A stretch of 64,000 nucleotides of DNA, taken from the NCBI RefSeq assembly GCF_051020955.1, contig NW_027476218.1:372001-436000 (forward strand), written 5' to 3'. Origin of the DNA: Megalopta genalis. Its lineage: Eukaryota > Arthropoda > Insecta > Hymenoptera > Halictidae. Of the stretch, positions 12,201 to 25,100 are shown in pieces. The notes under the pieces are model-generated. The model had not been told where the DNA came from, made no database searches, and saw nothing but the letters and a program-made list of their open reading frames with translations. The position numbers and the translations under genes are program-made. Numbering within the stretch: position 1 is the stretch's first letter; each line of letters opens with the position of its first letter.

Positions 12201-12917
12201 ATTCGAAGAACTTTTGATAAAAATTAGATAAAGCGACGTTTTCTTTTACGCGAAAAAAACTGAAGTGTTGCAGAATAAACGAAAAAAGAGAGAATCCACT
12301 ATTTTTTGATCTCGAAAATTTATGTTAAACTTGAAATATTCCATCGAAATTGTGATTTATTCAGTACCGTGTTGCATTTTTTAGTGACATGCAGATTTTT
12401 ACGCGCTCATTTCAAATCATAAAATTTATCTACCACTTTTGAAGTTCGAAAAAAAGACCAGCGTGTTACCAAATCACAATCCTGAAATGGTAGATGAATT
12501 TTGCGACGGGATCTGAAACGAGTGTGTCAAAATCAAATAAAAATGAAATATTATAAAGAAGTAGATGGTTAAAAAAAACGAGAACCACCGTGCATTCGAT
12601 CAATTGTTGACGTAAACGTTGGATTGGCAATTACGCTGACGCCCTGTCATCGTTCCTTCCGTAAACTCTCCTCTCATTTACATTTTTCCAAAGATGCAGA
12701 AAATCATGCACGTGTTGCCGCGAAAGTTATCGATTTATACCGAATGCATATTTAGCTCCGCCGTGCACGATTAACGAACGTTTAACGAGAGACAAGTTGG
12801 AAGCAAAAATGAAGATAAGCAGGGTTCGTGCGGAACGTAATCTATGGGTCCATAAAATCTGCAATTTGTGGCTGGATTATTCCCTTCAGGAGCATACGCA
12901 CGCTTCACCATAGTTTA
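9291..12917. other. Single-copy DNA, no recognisable gene
   Basis: This is 3.6 kb of AT-rich sequence with CpG-containing patches (about 10,440-10,800 and 11,640-12,110). Open frames reach 123 codons but none shows a domain, signal peptide or repeat I recognise. Three AACGTT palindromes cluster at 11,771-11,800. No tRNA, rRNA, snRNA or transposon terminus was seen. It ends where hexanucleotide repeats begin. Confidence 0.55.
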
Positions 12918-14686
12918 ACCTATACATCTATCTCTACCTGTACCTCTATCTCTACCTCTACGCCTGTATCTCTACATCAACCTCTACCTCTACCTCTACC
13001 TGTACCTCTAACGCTACGCCTGTACCTACTACATCTACCACTACCTCTACGCCAATGCCTCTACCTCTACGCCTGTACCTCTACCTCTACTTCTACGCCT
13101 GTACTTCTACCTCTACCACTACCTCTACCTTTACGCCTCTACCTCTACCTATACCTCTACCTCTACCTTTGCGCCTGTAAGTCTACCTCTACCTCTGCGT
13201 ATGTACCTCTACCTCTACCTCTACCTCTACCTCTACCTCTACCTCTACCTTTACCTCTACCTCTACCTCTGCCTCTACCTCTACCTCTACCTCTACCTCT
13301 ACCTCTACCTTTACCTCTACCTCTACCTCTGCCTCTACCTCTACCTCTACCTCTACCATTGTACTTCTTCCGCTGCCTCTACCTCTACGCATGTACCTCT
13401 ACCTCTACATCTACAAATGTACCTCTACCTCCACCTCTATGCATGTACATCTACTTCTACCTCTACGCATGTATCTCTACCTCTACCTCTACATCTACCT
13501 CTACATCTACTACCACTGTCTGTACCTCTACCTCTACCACTACCTCTACGTCTACGCCTATATGTCTACCTCTACCTCTACCTCTACCTCTACCTCTACC
13601 TCTATCTTTACGCCTGTACATCTACCTCTGCCTCTACATCTACGCATGTACCCCTACCTCTATCTCTACCTATGACTCTACCTCTACCTCGACCTCTGCC
13701 TCCATTCTACCGCTACGCCTGTACCTCTACCTCTACCTGTACCTCTACCTCTACCTCTACGACTACGCCTGTAGCTCTACCTCTACCTCTACGCCTGTAC
13801 CTCTATCACCACCTCTATCTCTACCCTTGTGCCTGATACCTCTACCTCTACCTCTACGTCTGTACGTCTAGCTCTACCTCTACCTCTACCTCTACGTCTG
13901 TACATCTACTTCTACCTCTACGCACGTTGCTCTAACTCTACCCCTACGCATGTACCTCTACCTCGACCACTACCTCAACCTATACTTCTACCTCTACCTC
14001 TACCTCTACGCCTGTACCTCAACCTCTACCTCTACGCATGTACCTCGACCTCTACCTCTACGTCAGTACCTCTACCTCTACGTCTGTACCTCTACCTCTA
14101 CCTCTACCTCCACATCTACCTCTACCTCCACCTCTACCTCTACCTTTCCGCCTGTACTTCTACCTCTACCTCTACCTCTACCTTTGCGCCTGTACTTCTA
14201 CCTCTACCTCTACCTCTACCTTGGCGTCTGTACTTCTACCTCTAACTTTACGCCTGTAATATACCTCTACCTTTACGCCTGTACATCTACCTCTACCACC
14301 ACCTCTACCTCTACCTCTACCTCTACCTCTACCTCTACTTCTACGCATGTGCCTCTACCTCTACCTATACCTCTACCTTTGCGCCTGTGACTCGACCTCT
14401 ACCTCTCCGTATTTACCTCTACCTCTATCTCTACCTCCATCACTATCTCTACCTCTACCTCTACGCCTGTACCACCACCTCTACCACTACGTCTACGCCT
14501 GTACCTCTACCACTACACCTGTACCTCTGCCTCTACGACCATACCTCTAACTCTGCGCCTGTACATCTACATCTACCTCTACACATGTGCCTCTACCTCT
14601 ACCTCTATCTCTACTTCTACCTCTACCTCTGCCGCTACTTCCATGCTCTTACCTCAACCACTACCTCTACGCATGTACCTCTGACA
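12918..14686. repeat. (ACCTCT)n hexanucleotide array with 8-bp punctuation
   Basis: About 1.77 kb consists almost wholly of the 6-bp unit ACCTCT (minus strand AGAGGT). The purest part is about 13,200-13,360. Elsewhere the hexamers are interrupted every few units by 8-bp variants ACGCCTGT or ACGCATGT, which shift the hexamer phase by two. Other variants are CACT, ACATCT and ACTTCT. Plus frames up to 347 codons (Leu-Pro, Thr-Ser or Tyr-Leu repeats) span it simply because the 6-bp unit has no stop in any plus frame; they are not genes. The array abuts the next repeat family at about 14,687 with no spacer. Confidence 0.95.
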
Positions 14687-15317
14687 ATGTAAGAACAACG
14701 TATAACAATGTAGAACAACGTAACACTGTTTTAAAGAACAACATGAGACAACGTAAAACACCGCAAAATTACGTAAAAATAAAATAAAACAATGTAAAAC
14801 AACGTAAATCAGCAATGCGAAACAAAGAAAAACGCGGTAAAACAACGTAGAGCAATGTAAATCATCAATGTGAACCAAAGTAAAACAACGTAACACAACG
14901 TAAAGCAATGTAAAACAATATAAAACAACGTAAAAATAATGTATAACAGTGTAGACCAACGTAATACGGTATTAACCAACAACGTGAGACACCGTAAAAG
15001 AACGTAAAACAAGGTAAATCAACGCAGAACTACGTAAAGACAAAGTAAAACAACGTAAACAATGTAAATCATCAATGTGAACCAAAGTAAAACAACGTAA
15101 CACAACGTAAAGCAATGTGAAACACTATAAAACAATGTGAAAACAAGGTATAACAACGTAGAACTACGTACTACTGTTTTCAAAACAACGCCAAACAAAC
15201 CAAACAATGTAAAGCACCTTAAAATAACGTAAATCGTAAATGCGAAACAAAGTAAAACAACGTAACACAACGTAAAGCAATGCAAGACAATACAAAACGA
15301 CGTGAAAATAATGTATA
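14687..15317. repeat. Degenerate ~10-bp tandem array (AACAACGTAA type)
   Basis: The sequence is a string of 9-11 bp units ending in CGTA or TGTA (AACAACGTAA, AGCAATGTAA, AACAATATAA and similar). A longer block, GTAAATCATCAATGTGAACC followed by AAAGTAAAACAACGTAACAC, recurs near 14,857 and 15,064 (207 bp apart), with a diverged third copy near 15,229. A higher-order period of roughly 165-207 bp is therefore superimposed. Minus-strand frames reading a YVVLHCFTL-like repeat are products of the periodicity. The block sits directly between the hexanucleotide array and the 30-bp satellite. Confidence 0.9.
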
Positions 15318-16100
15318 GCATGGATTTCAAGGCAACTCGTTTGTTTCGCATGCATTTGAAGCTAGATCATTTATATCTCAATTACTCGAAGCTAAATCAT
15401 TTGTTTCGCATGAATATGAAGCTAAATCATATGTTTCGCATTAATTTAAACCTAAATCATGTGTTTCGCATGAATTTGTAGCTAAATCATGTTTTTCGCA
15501 TGGATTTGAAGCTAATCCATGTGTTTCGAATGATTTTGAAGCTAGATCGTGTGTTTCTCATGGATTTGAAATAAACTCGTTTGTTTCGTATGTATTTGAA
15601 GCTAGATCATTTATATCTCAATTACTTGAAGCTAAATCATTTGTTTCGCATGGATTTGAAGTAAACTCGTTTGTTTCGCATGCATTTGAAGCTAGATTAT
15701 TTATGTCTCAATTACTAGAAGCTAAATCATTTGCTTCGCAAGTACTTGAAGCTAAACCTTCTATTTTGCATTGAGTTGAAGCTAAATCATTTTTTTCGCA
15801 TGGATTTGAAGCTAAACCATGTGTCTCGCATGATTTTTAAGCTAAATCATTTGTTCCGCATGCATTTGAAGTTAACTCGTTTGTTTCGCATGCAGTTGAA
15901 GCTAGATCATTTATATCTCAATTACTAGAAGTTAAATCATTTGTTCCGCATGAATTTGAAGGTAACTCATTTGTTTCGCAATCTCTTGAAGCTAGATATT
16001 TTATATCGCAATTGTTCGAAGCTAAATCTTTTGTTTCGCATGGATTTGAAGGTAACGCGTTTGTTTCGCATGCATGTGAAGCTAGATCATTCGTTTCGCA
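15318..16100 (+). repeat. Satellite edge: irregular monomers before the HOR is established
   Basis: The first monomers beside the 10-bp family are diverged and out of HOR order. A runs of A-like units, with B, C-like (TATATCTCAATTACT tail) and D-like units, precede the first E-type monomer near 15,741. The regular five-type order is recognisable only from about 16.1 kb. This is the pattern expected at a satellite margin, where homogenisation is weak. Confidence 0.75.
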
Positions 16101-19100
16101 TGGATTTGAAGCTAAGCCTTCGACTTCGCATTGATTTGTAGCTAAGTCATGTGTTCCGCATGGATTTCTAGATAACTCGATTGTTTCGCATGCAGTTGAA
16201 GCTCAGTCATGTATATCACAAGTATTTGAAGCTAAACCTTCTACTTCGCATTGATTTGAAGCTAATTCATGTGCTACGCTAGGATATGAAGCTCACTCGT
16301 TTGTTTCTCCTGCATTTGAAGCTATATCACTTATATCGCAAGTATATGAAGCTAAATCATTTGTGTCGCATGGATTTGATGCTAAGCCTTCTACTTCGCA
16401 TTGATTTGAAGCTTAATCATGTATTTCGCATGGATTTGAAGCTAATTCGTGTGTTTCGCTTTGATTTGAAGCTAACTCGTTTGTTTCACAGCAGTTGAAG
16501 CTAAATCATGTATATCACAAGTATTTGAGCCTAAACCATTTGTTTCCCATGGATTTGAAGCTAAGCCTTCTACTTCGCATTGATATGGAGATAAATCATG
16601 TGTTTCGCATGGATTTAAAGCTAACATGTTGTTTCACCTGCATTTGAAGCTAAATCAAGTATATCACAAATTTTTGAAGTTAAACCATTTGTTTTGCATG
16701 GATTCGAAGATAAGCCTTCTACTTCGCATTGATTTGTAGCTAAATCATGTGTTTCGCATGGATTTGAGGCTAACTCGTTTGTTTCGCCTGCATTTGAAGC
16801 TAAATCATGTATATCACAAGTATTTGAACCTAAACAATTTTATTCTCATGGATTTGATGCTAAGCCTTCTACTTCGCATTGATTTAAAGCTGAATCATGT
16901 GTTTCTCTTTGATTTGAAGCTAACTCATTTGTTTCGCATGCAGTTGAAGCTAAATCACATTTATCAAGAGTATTTGTAGCTAAAGCATTTGTTTCGCATG
17001 GATTTGAAGCTAAGCTTTCTACTTCGCATGATTTGAAGCTAACTCGAATGTTTCGCCTGCATTTGAAGGTACATCATTTATATCGCAAGCATTTGAAGCT
17101 AATTCATTTTTATCGTATGGATTTGAAGCTAAGCCTTCTACTTCGCATTGATTTCATGCTAAATCATGTGTTTCGCATGGATTTGAAGCTAACTCGTTTG
17201 TTTCGCCTGCATTCGAAGCTAAATCATGTATATCACAAGTATTTGAAGCTAAACAATTTGATTCTCATGGATTTGAAGCTAAGCCTTCTACTTCGCATTG
17301 ATTTGAAGCTAAACCATTTGTATCGCATGGATTTGAAGCTAAGCCTTCTACTGCGCATTGATTCGAAGCTAAATCATGTGTTTTGCTTGGATTTGAAGAT
17401 AACTCGATTGTTTCGCATTCCTTCTACTTCGCATTGATTTGAAGTTTGGATTTGAAGCTAACTCGTTCGTTTCGCAATGCAGTTTATGCTAAATCATGTT
17501 TATCACAAGTATTTGAAACTATACCATTCGTTTCGCATGGATTTGAAGCTAAGCCTTCTACTTCGCATGATTTGAATCTAAATCATGTGTTTCGCATGGA
17601 TTTGAAGCTAACTCGTATGTTTCGCCTGCATTTGAAGCTAAAACATGTACATCACAAGTATATAATATAATCCATCTGTTTCGCAAGAATATGAAGCTAT
17701 GAAGCTAATCCATGTGATTCGCATGAATTTGAAGCTAAACCATTTGTTTCGCATGGATTTGAAGATAAGCCTTTTACTTCGCATTGATTTGAAGCTAAAC
17801 CATTTGTTTCTCATGGGTTTGATGCTAAACCTTCTTTATGGCATTGATTTGAATCTAAATCATGTGTTTCGCTTGGATTTGAAGCTAACTCGATTGTTTC
17901 GCATGCATTTGAAGCTAAATCATGTATGTCACAAGTATTTTAAGCTAAACCATTTGATTCGCATGGATTTGAATCTATGCCTTCTACTTCGTACTGATTC
18001 GAAGCTAAATCATGTGTTTTGCTGGATTTGTAGCTAACTCGATTGTTTCGCATTTCTTCTATTTCGCATCGATTTGAAGTTTGGATTTGAAGCTAGCTCG
18101 TTTGTTTCGCGATGCAGTTTATGCTAAATCATGTATAAAACAAGTATTTGAAGCTAAACCATTTATTTCGCATGTATTTGAAGCTAAGACTTATTCTTTG
18201 CATGTAATTGAAGCTAAATCATGTGTTTCGTTTGGATTTGAAGCTAACTCGTTTGTTTCGCATGCATTTGAAGCTAAATCATGTATATCACAAGTATTTT
18301 AAGCTAAACCATTTGATTCGCATGGATTTGAAACTAAGCCTTCTACTTCGCTCTGATTTGAAGCTAAATCATGATTTACGCTTGGACTTGAAGCTCACGC
18401 TTTTGTTTCACCTGCATTTGAAGCTATATCACTTATATCGCAAGTATTTGAAGCTAAATCATATGTGTCGCATGGATACGATGCTACGCCTTCTACTTCG
18501 CATTGATTTGAAGGTAAGTCATGTGTAACGCTTGGATTTGAAGCTAGCTCGTTTGTTACGCCTGCATTTGAATCTATATCAGTTATATCGCAAGTATATG
18601 AAGCTAAGTCATTTGTATCGCATGGATTTGGTGCTAAGCCTTCTACTTCGCATTGATTTGATGCTAAATCATGTGTTTCTCTTGGATTTGAAGCTAACTC
18701 GTTTGTTGCGTATGCAGTTGAACCTAAATCACTTTTATTACAAGTATCTGAAGTTAAACCATTTGTTTCACATGGATTTGAAGCTAAGCTTTCTACTTCG
18801 CATTAATTTGGAGCCAAATCATGTGTTTCGCATGGATTTGAAGCTATCTCGTACGATTCGCATGCAGTTGAAGCAAAATCATATTTATCACAAGTATTTG
18901 AAGCTAAACCATTTGTTTCGCATGGATTCGAAAATCAGCCTTCTATTTCGCATTGATTTGAAGCCAAATAATGTGTTTCTCATGGATTTAAAGCTAACAC
19001 GTTTGTTTCGCATGCAGTAGAAGCTCAATGATGTATATCACAAGTATTAGAAGCTAAGCCATTTCTTTCGCATTGGTTTTGAAGCTAAGCCTTCTACTTC

Positions 19101-22100
19101 GCATTGATTTGAAGCTAAATCATGAGTTTCGCATGGATTTGAAGCTAACTCGTTTGTTTCGCATGGATTTGAAGCTAACTCGTTTGTTTCGCATGGATAT
19201 GAAGCTAACTCATTTGTTTCGCATGCAGTTGAATCAAAATCATGTATATCACAAGTATTTGAAGCTAATCCATTTGATTCCCATGGATTTGAAGATGAGC
19301 CTTCCACTTCGCATTGATTTGAAGCTAAATCATGTGTTTCGCAATTATCTGAAGCTAACTCGTTTGTTTCGCATGCAGTTGAAGCTAAATCATGTATATC
19401 ACAAGTATTTGAAGCTAAACCATTGGTTTCGCATGAACTTGAAGCTAAGCCTTCTACTTCGCATTGATTTGAAGCTAAATCATGTGTTTCGCTTGGATTT
19501 GAAGCTAACTCGTTTATTTCGCATGCAGTTGAAGCTCAATCATGTATGTCACAAGTATTTGAAGCTAAACCATTTGTTTCGCATGGATTCGAAAATCAGC
19601 CTTCTATTTCGCATTGATTTGAAGCTAAATCATGTGTTTCGCAAGGATTTGAAGCTAACTCGTTTGTTTCGCAATGCAGTTGATGCTAAATCATGTATAA
19701 AACAAGTATTTGAAGCTAAACCATTTATTTCGCATGTATTTGAAGCTAAGAGTTCTACTTTGCATGAAATTGAAGCTATGTCATGTGTTTCGCTTGGATT
19801 TGAAGCTAACTCGTTTGTTTCGCATGCATTTGAAGCTAAATTATGTATATCACAAGTATTTTAAGCTAAACCATTTGATTCGCATGGATTTGAAATTAAG
19901 CCTTCTACTTCGTACTGATTTGAAGCTAAATCATGTGTTTCGTGTGAGTTTGAAACTAAGCCTTCTACTTCGCATTGATTTGAAGCTAAATCGTGTGTTT
20001 CGCATGGATTTGAAGCTAACGCGACTTTTTCGCCTGCATTTGAAGATAAATCATGTATATCACAAGTATTTGAAGTTAAACCATTCGCTTCGCAAGGATT
20101 TGAAGCAAAGCCTTCAACTTCGCATTGATTTGAAGATAAATCATGTGTCTCGCATGGATTTGAAGCTAACACGTTTGTTTCGCATGCAGTTGAAGCTAAA
20201 ACATGTACATCACAAGTTTCTGAATCTAATCCACCTGTTTCGCAAGAATATGAAGCTATGAAGCTAATCCATGTGATTCGCATGAATCTGAAGCTAAATC
20301 ATGTGTTTCGCATGGATTTGAAGCTGTACCACTTATATCGCAATTATCTGAAGATAAATCATTTGTTTCTCATTTGTTTAAAGCTAAGCCTTCTACTTCG
20401 CATTGATTTGAAGCTAAATCATGTGTTTCACATGGATTTGAAGCAAACTCGTTTGTTTCGCATGCAGTTGAAGCAAAATCATATTTATCACAAGTATCTG
20501 AGTATAAACCATCTGTTTCGCATGAATATTAAGCTAAACCATGTGTTTCGCATGAATTTGAAGATAATGATGTGTTTCGCTTGGTTTTGAAGCTAACTCG
20601 TTTCTATCGCATGGAATTAAAGCTAACTCGTTTGTTTCGAATGCAGTTGAAGCTAAATCTAGTATATCACAAGTATATGAAGCTAAATCATTCGTTTCGC
20701 ATGGATTAGAAGAACAGCCTTCTATTTCGCATTGATTTGAAGCTAAATAATGAGTTTCGCATGGATTTGAAGCTAACTCGTTTGTTTCGCATGGATTTGA
20801 AGCTAACTCATTTGTTTCGCATGCAGTTGAAGCAATTTCATGTATATCACAAGTATTTGAAGCTAAACCATTTGATTCGCATGGATTTGATGCTAAGCCT
20901 TCTACTTCGCATTGAGTTGAAGCTAAATCAAGTGTTTCGTTTGGATTTGTAGAAAACTCGTTTGTTTCGCATGCAGTTGGAGCTATATCACTTATGTTCG
21001 CAAGTATTTGAAGCTAAATCATTCGTTTCGCATGGAGTTGGAGCTAAGCCGTCCACTTCGCATTGATTTGAAGCTAAATCATGTGTTTCGCATGGATTTG
21101 AAGCTACTCGTTTGTTTCGCATGCAGTTGAAGCTATATCATGTATATCACAAGTATTTGAAGCTAAACTGTTTGATTCCCATGGATTTGGAGCTAACCCT
21201 TCTACTTCGCATTGATTTGGAGCTAAATCATGTGTTTCGCATGGATTTGAAGCTAACTCGTTTCTATCGCATGGATATAAAGCTAACTCGTTTGTATCGC
21301 ATGCAGTTGAAGCTTAATCATGTATATCACAAGTATTTGAAGCTAAACCATTTGTTTCGCATGGATTTGAAGCTGAGCCTTCTACTTCGCATTGATTTGA
21401 AGCTACATCAAGTGTTTCGTTTGGATTTGAAGAAAACTCGTTTGTTTTGCATGCAGTTGAAGCTATATCACTTATGCTCGCAAGTATTTGAAGCTAAATC
21501 ATTCGTTTCGCATGGAGTTGGAGCTAAGCCGTCCACTTCGCATTGATTTGAATCTAAATCATGTGTTTCGCTTGGATTTGAAGCTAACTTGTTTGTTTCG
21601 CATGCAGTTGAAGCTAAATCATGTATATCACAAGTATTTGAAGATAATCCATTTGATTCGCATGGATTTGATGCTAATCCTTCTACTTCGCATTGAGTTG
21701 AAGCTAAATCATGTGTTTCTCATGGATTTAAAGCTAACACCTTTGTTTCGCATGCAGTTGAATCAAAATCATGTATATCACAAGTATTTGAAACTAATCA
21801 ATTTGTTTCGCAAGGATTCGAAAATCAGCCTTCTATTTCGCATTGATTCGAAGCTAAATCATGAGTTTCGCATGGAATTGAAGATAAGTCTCCTACTTCG
21901 CATTAATTTGAAGCTAACTCGATTGATTCGACTGCATTTGAAGATAAATCATGTACATCACAAGTATTTGAAGCTAAACCATTCGCTTCGCATGGATTTG
22001 AAGCAAAGCCATCAACTTCGCATTGATATGAAGATAAATCATGTGTTTAGCTTGGATTTGAAGCTAACACGTTTGTTTAGCATGCAGTTGAAGCTAAAAC

Positions 22101-25100
22101 ATGTACATCACAAGTATCTGGATCTAATCCACCTGTTTCGCAAGAATATGAAGCTATGAAGCTAATCCATGTGATTCGTATGAATTTGAAGCTAACTCAT
22201 GTGTTTCGCATGGATTTGAAGCTGTATCACTTATATCGCAATTATCTGAAGATAAATCATTTGTTTCTCACGTATTTGCAGCTAAGCCTTCTAGTTCGCA
22301 TTGATTTGAAGCTAACTCGATTGTTTCGCCCGCATATGAAGCTATATCACTTATATCGCAATTATCTGAAGATAAATCATTTGTTTCTCATGTATTTGAA
22401 GATAAGCCTTGTACTTCGCATTGATTTGAAGCTAAATCATGTGTTTCGCATGGATTTGAAGCTAACTCGATTGTTTCGCATGCAGTTGAAGCTAAATCAT
22501 TTATATCACAAGTATTTGAAGCTAAACCATTTATTTCGCATGGATTTGAAGATAAGCCTTCTACTTCGCCTTGATTTGAAGCTAACTCGATTGTTTCACC
22601 TGCATTTGAAGCTACATCACTTATATCGCAATTATCTGAAGATAAATCATTTGTTTCTCATGTATTTGATGCTAAGCCTTCTACTTCGCTTTGATTTGAA
22701 GATAAACCACGTGATGCGCATGGACTTGCAACTAACTCGTTTGTATCGCGTGCATTTTTGCTATATCACTTACATCGTAATTATCTTAAGTTAAGTCATT
22801 TGTTTCTCATGTATTTGAAGCTAAGGCTTCTACTTCGCATTGATTTGCAGATAAATCATGTGTTTCGCTTGGTTTTGAAGCTAACTCGTTTGTTTCGCAT
22901 GCAGTTGAAGCTAAATGATGTATATCACAAGTATTTGAAGCTGAACCATATGTTTTGCGTGAATATTAAGCTAAACCATGTGTTTCGAACGTATTTGAAG
23001 CTGAATTATGTGTTTCTCTTGCATTTGAAGCTAACACGTTTGTTTTGCATGCAGTTGAAGCTAAAACATGTACATCACAAGTATCTGGATCTAATTCATC
23101 TGTTTCGCAAGAATATGAAGCTATGAAGCTAATCCATGTGATTCGCATGAATTTGAAGCTAAATCATGTGTGTCGCATGGATTTGAAGCTGTATCACTTA
23201 TATCGCAATTATCTGAAGATAAATCATTTGTTTCTTATGTGTTTAAAGCTAAGCCTTCTACTTCGCATTGATTTGAAGCAAAATCATGTGTAGCGCATGG
23301 ATTTGAAGCTAACTCGTTTGTTTCGCCGGCCGTTAAAGCTAAATCATGTATATCACAAGTATTTGTAGCTAAACCATGTGTTTCGCATGAATTTGAAGCT
23401 AAGTGATGTCTTTCGCATTGATTTGAAGCTAACTCTTTTGTTTCGCCTGCATTTGGAGACAAATCATGTATATCACAAGTATTTGAAGCTATACCGTTTG
23501 ATTCGCATGGATTTGAAGATAAGCCTCCTACTTCGCCTTGATTTGAAGCTAACTCGCTTGTTTCACCTGCATTTGAAGCTACATCACTTATATCGCAATT
23601 ATCTGAAGATAAATCATTTGTTTCTCATGTATTTGAAGCTAAGCCTTCTACTTCGCTTTGATTTGAAGATAAACCACGTGATTCGCATGGACTTGAAACT
23701 AACTCGTTTGTATCGCGTGCATTTGAAGCTATATCACTTACATCGTAATTATCTGAAGTTAAATCATTTGTTTCTTATGTATTTGAAGCTAAGGCTTCTA
23801 CTTCGCATTGATTTGCAGCTAAATCATGTGTTTCGCTTGGTTTTGAAGCTAACTCGTTTGTTTCGCATGCAGTTGAAGCTAAATCATGTATATCACAAGT
23901 ATTTGAAGCTAAACCATTGGTTTCGCATGGATTTGAAGATAAGCCTTCTACTTCGCACTGATTTCAAGCTAACTCGATTGTTTCACCTGCATTTGATGCT
24001 ACATCACTTATATCGCAATTATCTGAAGTTAAATCATTTGCTTCTCATGTATTTGAAGCTAAGCCGTCTATTTCGCATTGATTTGAATCTAAATCATATG
24101 TTTAGCATGGATTTGAGGCTAACCCGTTTGTTTCGCATGCAGTTGAAGCTAAATCATGTACATCACAAGTATTTGAAGCTAAACCATTTGTTTCGCATGG
24201 ATTTGAAGAGAAGCCTCCTACTTCGCATTAATTTGAAGCTAACTCGATTGATTCGACTGCATTTGAATCTATATCACTTATATCGCAATTATCTGAAGAT
24301 AAATCATTTGCTTCTCATGTATTTGAAGCTAAGCCGTCTATTTCGCACTGATTTGAAGCTAAATCATATGTTTCGCATGGATTTGAAGCTAACTCGTTTT
24401 CTTCGCCTGTATTTGAAGATAAATCATATATATCACAAGTATTTGAAGCTAAACCATACGCTTCGCATGGATTTGAAGCAAAGCCTTCAACTCCGCATTG
24501 ATTTGAAGATAAATCATGTGTTTCGCTTAGATTTGAAGCTAACACGTTTGTTTCGCATGCAGTTGATGCTAAATCATGTATATCACAAGTATTTGAAGCT
24601 AAACTATTTGTTTCGCATGAGTTTGAAGCTAAGCCTTCTACTTCGCATTGATTTGAAGCTACCTCATGTGTTTCGCAAGGATTTGAAGCTAACTCGTTTG
24701 TTTCGCATGCAGTTGAAGCTGAATCATGTGTATCACAATTATTTGAAGCTAAACCATTTCTTTCGCATGAATTTGAAGCTAAGCCTTCTACTTCGCATTG
24801 ATTTGAAGCTAACTCGATTGTTTCGCCTGCATTTGAAGCTGAATCATGTATATCACAAGTATTTGAAGCTAAATCATTTGTTTCGCATGAATTTGAAGCT
24901 AAGCCTTCTACTTGGCATTGATTTGAATCTAAATCATGTGTTTCGCTTGGTTTTGAAGCTAACTCATCTGTAACGCATGCAGTTGAAGGTGAATCATGTA
25001 TATCACAAGTATTTGAATCTAAACCGTTTGATTCGCATGGATTTGAAGCTAAGCCTTCTACTTCGCATTGATTTGCAGCTAAGTCATGTGTTTCGCTTGG

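Noticed and set aside
12918..14686. Telomeric repeat
   Set aside because: AGAGGT/ACCTCT is not TTAGG or TTAGGG, and the array is internal, degenerate and followed by 49 kb of other satellite.
12828..14692. Leu-Pro / Thr-Ser / Tyr-Leu open frames up to 347 codons
   Set aside because: Direct translation of the ACCTCT hexanucleotide, which has no stops in any plus frame.
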